Origin: Bacteroidales bacterium
Lineage (GTDB): Bacteria > Bacteroidota > Bacteroidia > Bacteroidales > P3
Reading direction: 5' to 3'
Assembly: GCA_017545365.1 (NCBI GenBank)
Contig: JAFWOP010000066.1
Location: forward strand, 34,372-98,371
DNA length: 64,000 nt
Shown: positions 17,422 through 27,383 of the stretch, piece after piece
How the letters are laid out: the number at the start of each line of letters is the position of its first letter
Numbering within the stretch: the stretch's first letter is position 1
The notes under the pieces: generated by a model
Seen by the model: only the letters and a program-made list of their open reading frames with translations
Database searches by the model: none
Told to the model about the DNA's origin: nothing
Translations under genes and position numbers: made by a program

Positions 17422-20400
17422 ATGCGCCACCAATTAGCCTTTGTCGATACCGAGGTCAACCCTCAGAGTCATGACATCGCAGATTTCGGTGCCGCGCGAA
17501 TGGATGGTGCGCAACTGCACACCTCTTCCCTCCATGAATTCGAGAGCTTTCTGTCGGGATGCACAGCCCTCTGCGGGCATAACATCATCCGGCACGACAT
17601 CAAACACCTCTCACTACAAAGCCATGCCACCCCCGGCTTCTGGAGCCGTTTCCTCCTCATCGACACCCTCCCGCTCTCGCCCCTGCTGTTTCCTAAGAAA
17701 CCCTACCACAAGCTGGTCAAAGACGACAAACTACAGACCGACGAGCTCAACAACCCGCTCAACGACGCACTCAAGGCCAGCGACCTCTTCTGTGACGAAG
17801 TGGCGGCATGGAAGCAGCTCTCCCCCTCCCGCCAGGCCATCTATTACCACCTCCTCCGCGACACCGAGGAGTTCTCCGGCTTCTTCCATTACCTCGACCT
17901 CCAACTCCCTCCCTGCGACCTCCCCGCGTTAATCCTGCAGGAATACCAGGGAAAACTATGCAGCCATGCCAACCTCCCGGCTGTTATCAAGTGCTACCCC
18001 GTAGAACTGGCCTATGCTCTGGCCGTAATCGGGGCCGACGACATCATGTCCATGACCCCCGCATGGGTGATGCGCAACTACCCCAAGGTGGCCAACGTGA
18101 TGAACCACCTGCGAAACACCCCTTGCGGCAACTGCGAATACTGCCACTCCCGTCTCGATGCCCACCAGGGGCTGAAAGACTTCTTCGGCTTCGACCACTT
18201 CCGCACCTTCGACGGCATCCCCATGCAGCAGCAGGCCGTCGAGGCCGCCATACGGGGCGAATCGCTGCTCACCATCTTCCCCACCGGCGGAGGTAAATCC
18301 CTCACCTTCCAGCTGCCCGCCCTCATGGCTGGCCGCAACACCCACGGCCTCACCGTCGTCATCTCGCCCCTCCTCTCGTTGATGAAAGACCAGGTGGACA
18401 ACCTGATGGAACGCGGCATCAGCGACGCCGTAGCCATCAACGGACTGCTCGACCCCATCGAGCGCGCCGAAGCCATCAACCAGATAGCCACCGGTGCTGC
18501 CAACTTGCTCTACATAGCCCCCGAAATGCTGCGTTCCGCCACCATCCAACGACTCCTTATGGGGCGCAATATCGTGCGCTTCGTCATCGACGAGGCTCAC
18601 TGCTTCTCGGCCTGGGGTCACGACTTCCGCGTAGACTACCTCTACATAGGCGACTTCCTCAAACAGCTGCAAGAGAAAAAGTCGCAGCGGCAGCCCATCG
18701 CCGTCTCCTGCTTCACCGCCACCGCCAAGCAAAAGGTCATCAGCGACATATCCGACTACTTCCAACAAAAGCTGGGACTGCACCTGAAAATCTTCGCCGC
18801 CTCATCAGAACGCAAGAACCTGCGCTACTCCGTCATCCATGCCGACACCGACTACGACAAATACAACCTGATGCGCAACATCATCGTGGCCCACCCCTGC
18901 CCCACCATCATCTATGTCTCGCGCACCAAGAGAACCTACAAACTGAGCCAACGCCTCATAGCCGACGGCATAACAGCCCTGCCCTTCAATGGCAAGATGG
19001 CCTCCGAAGATAAAGTGCGCAACCAGAATGCCTTTATGAGCGGACAGGTGCAGGTGATTGTCGCCACCTCGGCCTTCGGCATGGGCGTGGACAAGAAAGA
19101 CGTGGGACTGGTGATACACTACGACATCAGCGACTCGCTGGAGAACTATGTGCAGGAAGCCGGACGTGCCGGACGCGACCCCGAAACCGAGGCCGAATGC
19201 TACGTCCTGTTCAGCGACAACGACCTCGACAAACACTTCATCCTCCTCAACCAGACCAAGCTGAGCATAAGCGAAATACAACAGGTGTGGAGAGTCATCA
19301 AAGACTTGACCCTGAAACACACGCAAATCAGCTGCTCCCCTCTCGAAATAGCGCGTCTGGCGGGGTGGGGCGAGGAGACAAACGAGGTCGACACCCGTGT
19401 CAAGGCCGCCATCGCCGCCCTCGAAGAGGCCGGGTTCATCCGTCGCGGCAACAACGTCCCCCACATCTTCGCCACTGGCATCAAGGTGAACAATATGGAC
19501 GAAGCACGCCTACGCCTCACCCAGTCCCCCTTCTTCGACCAAAACAACATCGAAGAGGCCGCCCGTATCATTCGCTCGCTTATCAGCTGCCGCGCCACCT
19601 CCGGGAACCTCGACGGCGAGGCCGAAAGCCGCATCGACTATCTGGCCGACATACTGGGCATGAGCAAGGAAACCGTCATCCGCAACGTCAACCTCATGCG
19701 CCAGGAAGGATTGCTGGCCGACTCGCGCGACATGCAGGCCTGGATTGTCAAAAGCACCACGGCACGAGAGCTGGAACAGACCCTGCGGCTCGAACGCTTC
19801 CTCCTGTCACAGCTCGCCCCCGATATCTCAATCTTCAACTACAAGGAACTGAACGAGGCCGCCCTCGCTTCCGGCCTGACCAACAGCACAGTCCGCCGCA
19901 TCAAGACCCTCTTCTACTTCCATGCCCTCAAAGGATATTTCCGCAAGGAAGAGCACGCGGCCTCCGACAACGTGAAAATCCAACTCCAGACCGACCTACC
20001 CAACCTGACGGCCCGTCTGGAACTGCGCGCCGACATCTGCCGCTTCATTGTAAGGGAACTTACCGCCACCATCCAGCTCGCCAAGAAAGAGGCTGCTGAC
20101 ACAAAACTCCCAGCGCAGAACAGCACCTTGGTCAACTTCTCCATCGTCGGCTTGCTGCAGAAGTACTTGCAGAACAGCCAAACGCTACAGTTCGACCAGC
20201 GGCAAAGCCCCACACTGACCGACTTCGAAGAGGCCCTGCTCTACCTCTCCAAAACCTCGCTGCTGAAAATCGAAGGGGGCTTCCTGGTCATCTACAACAC
20301 CCTCCAACTCAACCGCACAGTCGAACGCCGCGCTCAATATGGTAAAGAGCAATACCGCCTGCTCGACGCCTTCTACAAGCAACGCATACGCCAAATACAC

Positions 20401-22239
20401 ATCGTGGGCGAATACGCCAACCTGATGGTGCGCGACTACAACGCCGCCCTCCAATTCGTCAGCGACTACTTCCAGATGGACTTCCGCCAGTTCATCAGCA
20501 AATATTTCAAAGGCGAACGCCTCTCAGAAATCGCCAAGAACATCTCCCCCGCCAAATACCAGCAGGTTTTCGGCATCCTCGACGACACCCAACGCAAGAT
20601 AATCGACGACAAACAGTCCAAATACATCGTGGTCGCCGCTGGACCCGGCAGCGGCAAGACCCGTGTGCTGGTCCACAAGCTCGCCTCGCTCCTGCTCTTG
20701 GAGGACGTGAAGCACGAACAACTGCTCATGCTCACCTTCTCCCGCTCCGCCGCCACCGAGTTCAAGAAACGCCTCATCGAACTCATCGGCAACGCCGCCT
20801 ACTTTGTCGAGATAAAGACATTCCACTCCTATTGCTTCGACCTTGTTGGAAAACAGGGCAACCTAAACGATGCCAAGGACATCGTGAAGCAGGCGGCAGC
20901 CATGATAGAAAACGGCGAGGTGGAGGAATCCAAGATTGCCAAAAGCGTGCTCGTCATCGATGAGGCTCAGGACATGGGGGCCGACGACTACCGCCTTGTC
21001 CAAGCCCTCATGCTCCGCAACGAGGAGATGCGGGTGATAGCCGTGGGCGACGACGACCAAAACATCTACGCCTTCCGCGGCTCCGACTCAGCCCATCTCC
21101 GCTCGCTCGTCACCCACCACGGCGCCACCCTCTACGAGATGACCACCAACTATCGCAGCGCCCCCGCCATCGTCAGCCTGGCCAACCGTTTCGCCTCACT
21201 CATTCCCAACCGCATGAAGCACACACCCTGCGCCCCCTTCAGCCAGGACGAAGGCCTCGTACAGGTACACCGCTACGACGCGCCCAACCTCATTGCCGAG
21301 TTCGTCAACACCGTCCTGCCCGCCTGCCCCGCCAGCGGCACAGTGTGCATGCTCACCACCACCAACGAGGAAGCCCTCCAGCTCTCGTTCCTCCTACAGC
21401 AGAAAGGCCTCCACACCAAGCTCATCCAGTCCCTCGGCGGGTTCCGCTTCTACCAGCTGGCCGAGGTGCGCTACTTCCTCAAACACCTGCCTTCTAACAC
21501 CGGTGCCTCCATCACACCCGAGCAATGGGCACGGGCCAAAGAACGCACCCTCCAAAAATATGCCACCAGCAACTGCGTCGACATCATGCAAACCTTTTTC
21601 TCCGACTACGAGAAGACCCACTCCCACCTCTACTACAGCGACCTGAAAGAATACCTCTACGAATCCAACATCGAAGACTTTATCGCATCCGAAAGCGAGA
21701 CAATCTTCATTTCCACCATCCACAAAGCCAAGGGGCGCGAGTTCGACACCCTGCACCTCGTCGTCCCCCAACTCTCCAACCTCGACGATGAGGCACTCCG
21801 CACCCTATATGTGGGCATCACCCGCGCCAAGCAACGCCTCTACATTCACACCCATAACAACCCCCTGTGCCAGATGGCACAACCCATACCCCATCATGTG
21901 CTTCCTGCCGACAACATACCGCTCTGCATCCCCCTCACCCTCCGTGATGTAAAACTCAACTACTGCAAAGACAAAAAGAGCCTGATTCTCCAACTCCGCA
22001 GCGGCGAGAAGCTCCACTATTCGCACAACCACCTCTGCACATTACGTGGCGACTGCATCGCCTCGCTTTCAGACTCGCGCCGTGAGAGCCTGAAAGAGCT
22101 GGAAGGCAAAGGCTATCAGGCCACCTTCGCCGAAGTGAGCTACGTGGTGGCCTGGCATTCCAAGGAAGACCAACAGGAATACGCCATCTGCCTCGCCTCG
22201 CTACTCCTCTCCCCAACCCCAAAACAGGCCAACCAATAG
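17422..22239 (+). CDS. Exonuclease - RecQ helicase - UvrD-like helicase fusion (1605 aa)
   Basis: One polypeptide joins three DNA-processing modules. Residues 5-130 resemble a DEDD/RNase T-type exonuclease (FVDTEV; GHNIIRHDIKHL; NDALKAS in place of the usual His-containing third motif). Residues about 240-620 are a RecQ-type superfamily 2 helicase, with Walker A FPTGGGKS near 287-294, DEAH near 388-391 and the RecQ hallmark EAGRAGRD near 583. The C-terminal part is a UvrD/Rep-like superfamily 1 helicase with GPGSGKT near 1074-1080, DEAQD near 1179, VGDDDQNIYAFRGSD near 1208-1222, STIHKAKG near 1430 and GITRAKQ near 1463. The frame is open upstream to 17218 inside the previous gene; the ATG at 17422 gives the natural MRHQLAFVDTEV start. 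A role in recombination or repair is inferred from the domains. Confidence 0.88.
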   Translation: MRHQLAFVDTEVNPQSHDIADFGAARMDGAQLHTSSLHEFESFLSGCTALCGHNIIRHDIKHLSLQSHATPGFWSRFLLIDTLPLSPLLFPKKPYHKLVKDDKLQTDELNNPLNDALKASDLFCDEVAAWKQLSPSRQAIYYHLLRDTEEFSGFFHYLDLQLPPCDLPALILQEYQGKLCSHANLPAVIKCYPVELAYALAVIGADDIMSMTPAWVMRNYPKVANVMNHLRNTPCGNCEYCHSRLDAHQGLKDFFGFDHFRTFDGIPMQQQAVEAAIRGESLLTIFPTGGGKSLTFQLPALMAGRNTHGLTVVISPLLSLMKDQVDNLMERGISDAVAINGLLDPIERAEAINQIATGAANLLYIAPEMLRSATIQRLLMGRNIVRFVIDEAHCFSAWGHDFRVDYLYIGDFLKQLQEKKSQRQPIAVSCFTATAKQKVISDISDYFQQKLGLHLKIFAASSERKNLRYSVIHADTDYDKYNLMRNIIVAHPCPTIIYVSRTKRTYKLSQRLIADGITALPFNGKMASEDKVRNQNAFMSGQVQVIVATSAFGMGVDKKDVGLVIHYDISDSLENYVQEAGRAGRDPETEAECYVLFSDNDLDKHFILLNQTKLSISEIQQVWRVIKDLTLKHTQISCSPLEIARLAGWGEETNEVDTRVKAAIAALEEAGFIRRGNNVPHIFATGIKVNNMDEARLRLTQSPFFDQNNIEEAARIIRSLISCRATSGNLDGEAESRIDYLADILGMSKETVIRNVNLMRQEGLLADSRDMQAWIVKSTTARELEQTLRLERFLLSQLAPDISIFNYKELNEAALASGLTNSTVRRIKTLFYFHALKGYFRKEEHAASDNVKIQLQTDLPNLTARLELRADICRFIVRELTATIQLAKKEAADTKLPAQNSTLVNFSIVGLLQKYLQNSQTLQFDQRQSPTLTDFEEALLYLSKTSLLKIEGGFLVIYNTLQLNRTVERRAQYGKEQYRLLDAFYKQRIRQIHIVGEYANLMVRDYNAALQFVSDYFQMDFRQFISKYFKGERLSEIAKNISPAKYQQVFGILDDTQRKIIDDKQSKYIVVAAGPGSGKTRVLVHKLASLLLLEDVKHEQLLMLTFSRSAATEFKKRLIELIGNAAYFVEIKTFHSYCFDLVGKQGNLNDAKDIVKQAAAMIENGEVEESKIAKSVLVIDEAQDMGADDYRLVQALMLRNEEMRVIAVGDDDQNIYAFRGSDSAHLRSLVTHHGATLYEMTTNYRSAPAIVSLANRFASLIPNRMKHTPCAPFSQDEGLVQVHRYDAPNLIAEFVNTVLPACPASGTVCMLTTTNEEALQLSFLLQQKGLHTKLIQSLGGFRFYQLAEVRYFLKHLPSNTGASITPEQWARAKERTLQKYATSNCVDIMQTFFSDYEKTHSHLYYSDLKEYLYESNIEDFIASESETIFISTIHKAKGREFDTLHLVVPQLSNLDDEALRTLYVGITRAKQRLYIHTHNNPLCQMAQPIPHHVLPADNIPLCIPLTLRDVKLNYCKDKKSLILQLRSGEKLHYSHNHLCTLRGDCIASLSDSRRESLKELEGKGYQATFAEVSYVVAWHSKEDQQEYAICLASLLLSPTPKQANQ

Positions 22240-22551
22240 CCGCCCCCCTCACCCCCTCACCCCAGTAACGCCCTTTTTACCAGAAAAATAAGTCATAAAC
22301 AAGCTTATTATAGGTTCCCATTTCCAAAAACGAACTTACACATAACCTATTACGGCCTAAGGAAACTTCTATTAACCACCTCTTCGGGGTGTGATAGGAA
22401 TGGGAGCAAGCCCTTTTTCAATTCGGCTTCGTAGCGTGGGGGGATTTTCACCCTCGCTGTGGAAGGCGATAATGGTTCGTCATTCGCTCAGAATTCTATT
22501 ATATCCATTTTTTTTTGTATCTTTGCAGATTCTTATTTAACTACTTAATCG
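22240..22551 (+). promoter_or_regulatory. Intergenic region with typA promoter
   Basis: A TATCTTTG -7 box at 22518-22525, 26 bases before the typA ATG, is the only clear signal. Upstream, around 22376-22470, are short hairpin-prone stretches (CACCTCTTCGGGGTG; GGGGGATTTTCACCC) reminiscent of the three-hairpin repeats but too degraded to assign. No gene is seen. Confidence 0.6.
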
Positions 22552-24387
22552 ATGCAAAATATTAGAAATATTGCCATTATTGCGCATGTCGACCACGGCA
22601 AGACCACGCTGGTGGACCGAATGCTGCACCAGGCACAGCTTTTTAGAGAGAACCAAGAGACCGGCGAACTCATTCTTGACAACAACGATTTGGAGCGCGA
22701 ACGCGGTATCACCATCCTCTCCAAGAACGTCTCCATCCGCTACAAAGGCTACAAGATTAACATCATCGACACCCCGGGCCACAGCGACTTCGGCGGCGAG
22801 GTGGAGCGTGTGCTGAACATGGCCGACGGCGTGCTGCTGGTGGTGGACGCATTCGAAGGCCCCATGCCGCAGACCCGCTTCGTGCTGCAGAAGGCCATCG
22901 AGCTGGGGCTGAAGCCCATCGTGGTCATCAACAAGGTGGACAAGCCCAACTGCGACCCCGAACTGACGCAGGAGGCGGTGTTCGACCTGATGTTTAACCT
23001 GGGCGCCAACAACGACCAGCTCGACTTCCCCACCGCCTACGGCTCGGCCAAGCAGGGCTGGATGGGCGCCGACTGGAACACCCCCACGGAGGACATCTCC
23101 TACCTCATGGACCTCATCATCGAACATATCCCCGCCCCGAAAGTGAGCGAGGGCAACACTCAGATGATGCTCTCGTCGCTCGACTACAGCAGCTATCTGG
23201 GACGTATCGCCGTGGGCCGTCTGAACCGCGGCACCCTCCAGGCCGGGCAGCCCGTCATACTGGTGAAGCGCGACCAGTCGCAGATTGCCACCAAGGTGAA
23301 AGAGCTGTACACCTTCGAAGGACTCGGCAAAGAACGCACCAAGAACGTCATCGAGGCAGGCGAGATTTGCGCCGTGCTGCTCGACTTGGACAAGAACGTC
23401 ATGTTCGAAATCGGCGACACCATCTGCGACAGCGAGAACCCCGAACCCCTGCCCCCCATCAAGGTAGACGAGCCCACGATGAGCATGCTCTTCACCATCA
23501 ACAACTCACCCTTCTTCGGCAAGGAGGGCAAATACGTCACCAGCCGCCACCTCCGCGAACGTCTGTTCAAGGAACTGGAGAAGAACCTGGCCCTGCGAGT
23601 CGAGGAGACCTCCTCGCCCGACGCCCTGTTGGTCTATGGCCGCGGCATCCTGCACCTCAGCATCCTCATCGAGACCATGCGCCGCGAAGGCTACGAGCTG
23701 CAAGTGGGCCAGCCCAAAGTCATCATCAAGGAAATCGACGGACAGAAATGCGAGCCTGTGGAGCAGCTGACCGTGCTGGTGCCCGAAGAGTTTTCGAGCA
23801 AGGTAATCGACGTGGTGACCCGCCGCAAGGGCGAGATTGGCACCATCGACACCAAGGGCGACCGTGTGCAGCTAGACTTCATGATACCCTCGCGCGGCAT
23901 CATCGGCCTGCGCAACACCCTGCTCACCGCCACCAACGGCGAGGCCATCATCGCCCACCGTTTCTCGGGCTTCGAGCCTTGGAAGGGCGAGATGGACGAC
24001 CACAAGATGGGAGCCCTCATCGCCAAGGAGACCGGCGAGGCTACGGCATACAGCATCAGCAAGCTGCAGGACCGCGGCCCCTTCTTCATCGAGCCTGGCG
24101 AGCAGGTGTATAGCGGCCAGGTGATTGGCGAAAGCCTACGTCCGGGCAACGACATCGTCATCAACGTGGTCACCGCCAAGAACCTCACCAACATGCGCAG
24201 CAAGAGCGCGGACGACAAGAGCACCACCATCCCACCCATCAAGTTCTCGCTGGAAGAGGCCATGGAATATATCCGCGACGACGAATATCTGGAGATTACC
24301 CCCTCCAACCTCCGCATCCGCAAGATTATCCTCGACGAGATAGAGCGCAAACGCGCCCGCATCGCCGCCGGATATAAGGACGAGTGA
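22552..24387 (+). CDS. typA: Translational GTPase TypA/BipA
   Basis: A 611-residue ribosome-associated GTPase, normal length for the family, involved in ribosome assembly and stress adaptation. The G domain is intact: [10 protein letters not shown] at 11-20 (G1), RGIT near 51-54 (G2), DTPGH at 73-77 (G3) and NKVD near 127-130 (G4). EF-G-like domains follow, and the C-terminal BipA-specific domain includes SRGIIGLRN near 450 and the ending RIAAGYKDE. It has its own TATCTTTG promoter and no close downstream partner (74-base gap to an unknown gene). Confidence 0.97.
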   Translation: MQNIRNIAIIAHVDHGKTTLVDRMLHQAQLFRENQETGELILDNNDLERERGITILSKNVSIRYKGYKINIIDTPGHSDFGGEVERVLNMADGVLLVVDAFEGPMPQTRFVLQKAIELGLKPIVVINKVDKPNCDPELTQEAVFDLMFNLGANNDQLDFPTAYGSAKQGWMGADWNTPTEDISYLMDLIIEHIPAPKVSEGNTQMMLSSLDYSSYLGRIAVGRLNRGTLQAGQPVILVKRDQSQIATKVKELYTFEGLGKERTKNVIEAGEICAVLLDLDKNVMFEIGDTICDSENPEPLPPIKVDEPTMSMLFTINNSPFFGKEGKYVTSRHLRERLFKELEKNLALRVEETSSPDALLVYGRGILHLSILIETMRREGYELQVGQPKVIIKEIDGQKCEPVEQLTVLVPEEFSSKVIDVVTRRKGEIGTIDTKGDRVQLDFMIPSRGIIGLRNTLLTATNGEAIIAHRFSGFEPWKGEMDDHKMGALIAKETGEATAYSISKLQDRGPFFIEPGEQVYSGQVIGESLRPGNDIVINVVTAKNLTNMRSKSADDKSTTIPPIKFSLEEAMEYIRDDEYLEITPSNLRIRKIILDEIERKRARIAAGYKDE

Positions 24388-24461
24388 TTGAATGTGGGAA
24401 TGCGTTAGCCTGATAGTCCAACGTACTCATTACAACAATAACTTATTCAAAAAAGACCATT

Positions 24462-25055
24462 ATGACTGTAACAGAAGAAGAATTGCAACGCATTGTGGCT
24501 GCCGCCGTCAAGATTGCGCTCAAAGAAATAAAGGGTGCAGAAGAACAACCCGACAAGCCTGCGACTCATAACACAGAAAAAATAGAGGTGAGCGAGTTTG
24601 GCAAGGAGGAGTTGGACGATGCTATGCGGCTTATGCAGTCCAACAGAGGCAAAGGTGACGAGCCAATGGTTGGTATTTTCTGGTACAGTCCTGGGAGAAA
24701 CGAACTTTTTGGAGTTCGGTCACACCGTATATCAGACTACAAACACCCTAATTCGCGTTCCGAGTTTAGTAGCATATCATGCTCAGAGATGAACGAAGAC
24801 GTATGGAAAAAAGAGTACCATCGTCAACGCTATAAAAATGACGGCATTGGTCCCTATTTAGGGGCATACGAGATGACACCACGCGGACGAATTTTCTATA
24901 ACCCAGAGACGGATGTGTACACTATTGCAGTAGGGGCATGGATAGAACAATACCCCCAAGCCGTACCAGTCATCGTGGATGAGTTCAATCTAAGTGGGAC
25001 GACCTACGTTGTCAAAACCGCCCACCACTGGGATATCGGGCAGAAGTGGAACTAG
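24462..25055 (+). CDS. Hypothetical protein, 197 aa
   Basis: The protein has a predicted amphipathic helix at the N-terminus (TEEELQRIVAAAVKIALKEI), a charged linker, and from about residue 65 a compact mixed alpha/beta region with several aromatic residues (FWYSPGRNELFGV, YLGAYEMTPRGRIFY, AVGAWIEQYP). No signal peptide, membrane segment or catalytic motif is visible. Base composition is somewhat lower in G+C than typA beside it, and an 8-bp-period repeat array follows it, so it may be a recent arrival. I do not recognise the family. Confidence 0.6.
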   Translation: MTVTEEELQRIVAAAVKIALKEIKGAEEQPDKPATHNTEKIEVSEFGKEELDDAMRLMQSNRGKGDEPMVGIFWYSPGRNELFGVRSHRISDYKHPNSRSEFSSISCSEMNEDVWKKEYHRQRYKNDGIGPYLGAYEMTPRGRIFYNPETDVYTIAVGAWIEQYPQAVPVIVDEFNLSGTTYVVKTAHHWDIGQKWN

Positions 25056-25098
25056 TCCTCAATGTATCAATTCGTTGCGTTAATAATTGATGCACAAA

Positions 25099-25134
25099 GA
25101 TTAACGAATTAACACATTAACACATTAACGAATT
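25099..25134. repeat. 8-bp-period TTAACACA/TTAACGAA array
   Basis: ATTAACGAATTAACACATTAACACATTAACGAATT-type array (tandem CACATTAA units flanked by ACGAATT). A related array occurs at 47783-47858. Confidence 0.7.
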
Positions 25135-25143
25135 CAATAAATC

Positions 25144-26433
25144 ATGCTGACGGATAGCACACTGGAGCGGTTGCGCATACTTGCCGAGTCGGCGAAGTAT
25201 GATGTGTCATGCTCGTCGAGCGGCACGGTGCGGCGTGGCAAGCAGGGCATGGTGGGCAACACCGTGGGAGGTGTAGGCATCTGCCACTCCTTTGCCGACG
25301 ACGGCCGCTGCATCTCGCTGCTGAAGGTGATGCTGACCAACTACTGCATGTACGACTGCGCCTACTGCGTCAACCGCCGTTCCAACGACATCAAGCGCGC
25401 CACCCTGTCGGTGTCGGAGCTGGTGAGCATCACCATGGAGTTCTACCGCCGCAACTATATCGAGGGGCTGTTCCTCTCCAGCGGCGTGGTGCGCAACCCC
25501 GACTACACCATGGAACGCCTTGTGGCCATCGTGCGCGACCTGCGGACGGTACACCGTTTCAATGGCTACATCCACCTGAAAAGCATCCCCGGTGCTTCGC
25601 AGGAGTTGCTGAACGAGGCTGGGCTCTATGCCGACCGTATGAGTGTGAACATCGAGATTCCTCGCGAGGAGTCGCTCAAGCTGCTAGCACCCGAGAAGGA
25701 CCACCAGAGCGTATTCCAGCCCATGAAGCTGATACAGCAGGGGGTGCTGGAAAACAAGGAAGACCGCCGTCGCTACCGTCATGCACCCCGCTTTGTGCCA
25801 GCGGGACAGTCGACCCAGATGATTGTGGGAGCCACCAAGGACAGCGACCGCGACATACTGACCATGTCGTCCGCACTCTACGGGCAGCCCACCATACGGC
25901 GCGTTTACTATTCCGGCTATATCAGCGTGAACACCTACGACTCGCGCCTCCCGGTGCTGAAGCAGCCACCGCTGGTACGCGAGAACCGGCTCTACCAGGC
26001 CGACTGGCTGCTGAGGTTCTATCATTTCAAGGTGGAGGAGATAGTGGACGACCTGCACCCCTACCTCGACCTCGAGTTGGACCCCAAGCTGGCATGGGCA
26101 CTACGCCACCCGGAGGCCTTCCCCGTCGACATCAACACCGCCGACTACGAATGGCTGCTGCGTGTGCCGGGACTGGGCACCAAGTCGGCATGGCTCATCA
26201 TCAACGCCCGCCGCTCCTGCCGTCTCACCTCCGAGCATCTGCGCAAGATGGGCGTGGTGATGAAGAAAGCCAAGTACTTCATCACCTGCCACGAGCTCAC
26301 CGCCTCCACCCTGCAACCTCTGCGCGGCATCAACGAGCTGAGCCCCGAACGGCTGCGGCCCCTGCTCGTCTCGCCCCGCCAGCGCAAATTGGCCGAGCAA
26401 GAAAAACAGCTGTCCCTCAACTTCGAAAATTAA
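25144..26433 (+). CDS. Putative DNA modification/repair radical SAM protein
   Basis: A 429-residue radical SAM enzyme. The iron-sulfur cysteines are in C68-x3-C72-x2-C75 (NYCMYDCAYC), preceded by VGGVGICHSF, and followed by GLFLSSGV. Residues about 325-350 hold a helix-hairpin-helix DNA-binding motif (RVPGLGTKSAW). This combination defines the family that is linked to uracil-DNA-glycosylase-like repair genes; the actual reaction is not established. The gene lies 97 bases upstream of its usual partner family (next CDS), which strongly supports the assignment. It likely acts on DNA in the cytoplasm and shares a transcript with its partner. Confidence 0.9.
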   Translation: MLTDSTLERLRILAESAKYDVSCSSSGTVRRGKQGMVGNTVGGVGICHSFADDGRCISLLKVMLTNYCMYDCAYCVNRRSNDIKRATLSVSELVSITMEFYRRNYIEGLFLSSGVVRNPDYTMERLVAIVRDLRTVHRFNGYIHLKSIPGASQELLNEAGLYADRMSVNIEIPREESLKLLAPEKDHQSVFQPMKLIQQGVLENKEDRRRYRHAPRFVPAGQSTQMIVGATKDSDRDILTMSSALYGQPTIRRVYYSGYISVNTYDSRLPVLKQPPLVRENRLYQADWLLRFYHFKVEEIVDDLHPYLDLELDPKLAWALRHPEAFPVDINTADYEWLLRVPGLGTKSAWLIINARRSCRLTSEHLRKMGVVMKKAKYFITCHELTASTLQPLRGINELSPERLRPLLVSPRQRKLAEQEKQLSLNFEN

Positions 26434-26494
26434 AATAAGGTTAGAAAGGTCTTCTCCATCAGAATGTAATCGCACAATCATTGCCACACTCGGA

Positions 26495-26529
26495 TAATTC
26501 TCAATTCTCAACTCACAATTCTCAATTAA
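26495..26529. repeat. 7-bp-period AATTCTC array
   Basis: AATTCTCAATTCTCAACTC and a second CAATTCTCAATTAAC block, directly in front of the ATG at 26531. It belongs to the same array family that occurs in frame at 58.3, 58.5 and 61.8 kb. Confidence 0.75.
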
Positions 26530-26530
26530 C

Positions 26531-27313
26531 ATGGTCTACACCTTCGACGGCACAATGGACGGACTGCTGACAGCCGTTTTCGACACCTTCGAGCGGCATG
26601 AGCGGCCCGAAGCCCTGCTGACTACAGGCGACTCCCTCCCGCTGTTTTGCGACCATGTGTACGACGTGGCCACCGACGAGGCAAAAGCCCGACGGGTATG
26701 GACAGGGTTGGAGAAACGGCTGAGCCGCGAAGCCCTGCGCCTGATTGCCGTAGGCTGGCTGTCGGAAATGCCGACGCTCAACAACCCGCTCTACCATTAT
26801 ATCTGCAAGGCCTTTCGTCAGGATGCCGACGCACCTGCCATCGAGCGCAACTTCGCCGACCCCGACGTGCTGGAGGTGACCAACATAGCCCGCAAGGTGC
26901 TGCACGAACAGCTGCGCATGAAACAGTTTATCCGCTTCCAGAAGGCCAAGGACGGCACCTATCTTGCCCTCGTCTCGCCCGACCACAACGTGCTGCCCCT
27001 CATCATCGACCATTTTGCCGACCGCTTCCGCGACCAGCCCTGGCTGATTTACGACGCCCGCCGGCACTACGGCTACTACTACGAAGGCACTGGCCATCCC
27101 GTCCACATCACCTTCGAAGACGAGACCGCCGTCCCCTTCAACCTTGCCGACGGCAAGCTGAACGAAGAGGTACTCAGCAGCGACGACCGCCTGTTGCAAG
27201 ACCTCTGGCGCACCTACTTCAAAGCCATCTGCATCCGCGAGCGCATCAACCCCCGCAAGCAACTCAGCGACATGCCCCGCCGTTACTGGAAATACATGAC
27301 GGAGAAGCAATAA
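26531..27313 (+). CDS. DNA repair protein partner of the radical SAM enzyme (TIGR03915-type)
   Basis: A 260-residue protein beginning MVYTFDGTMDGLLTAVFDTFE, the typical start of the family that is almost always encoded next to the radical SAM protein above and is related to DUF4130/uracil-DNA-glycosylase-like proteins. Conserved-looking blocks are GWLSEMPTLNNPLYHYICKAF near residues 75-95, HKMK-like LRMKQFIRFQ near 130 and LIYDARRHYGYYY near 175. No iron-sulfur motif is present in this subunit. The pair probably acts together in an as yet undefined DNA repair reaction. A hairpin from inverted AATTCTC repeats ends the gene. Confidence 0.85.
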   Translation: MVYTFDGTMDGLLTAVFDTFERHERPEALLTTGDSLPLFCDHVYDVATDEAKARRVWTGLEKRLSREALRLIAVGWLSEMPTLNNPLYHYICKAFRQDADAPAIERNFADPDVLEVTNIARKVLHEQLRMKQFIRFQKAKDGTYLALVSPDHNVLPLIIDHFADRFRDQPWLIYDARRHYGYYYEGTGHPVHITFEDETAVPFNLADGKLNEEVLSSDDRLLQDLWRTYFKAICIRERINPRKQLSDMPRRYWKYMTEKQ

Positions 27314-27318
27314 AAAAA

Positions 27319-27370
27319 TGAGAATTGAGAATCTCCGAGATACGGAAGCCCATTCTCAATTCCCAATTTT
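27319..27370. terminator. Hairpin between convergent genes made of AATTCTC repeats
   Basis: GAGAATTGAGAAT (27320-27332) can pair with ATTCTCAATTC (27352-27362), flanked by A-rich and T-rich stretches, so it could end transcription from both sides. Confidence 0.5.
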
Positions 27371-27383
27371 CAGCATACCGCTT

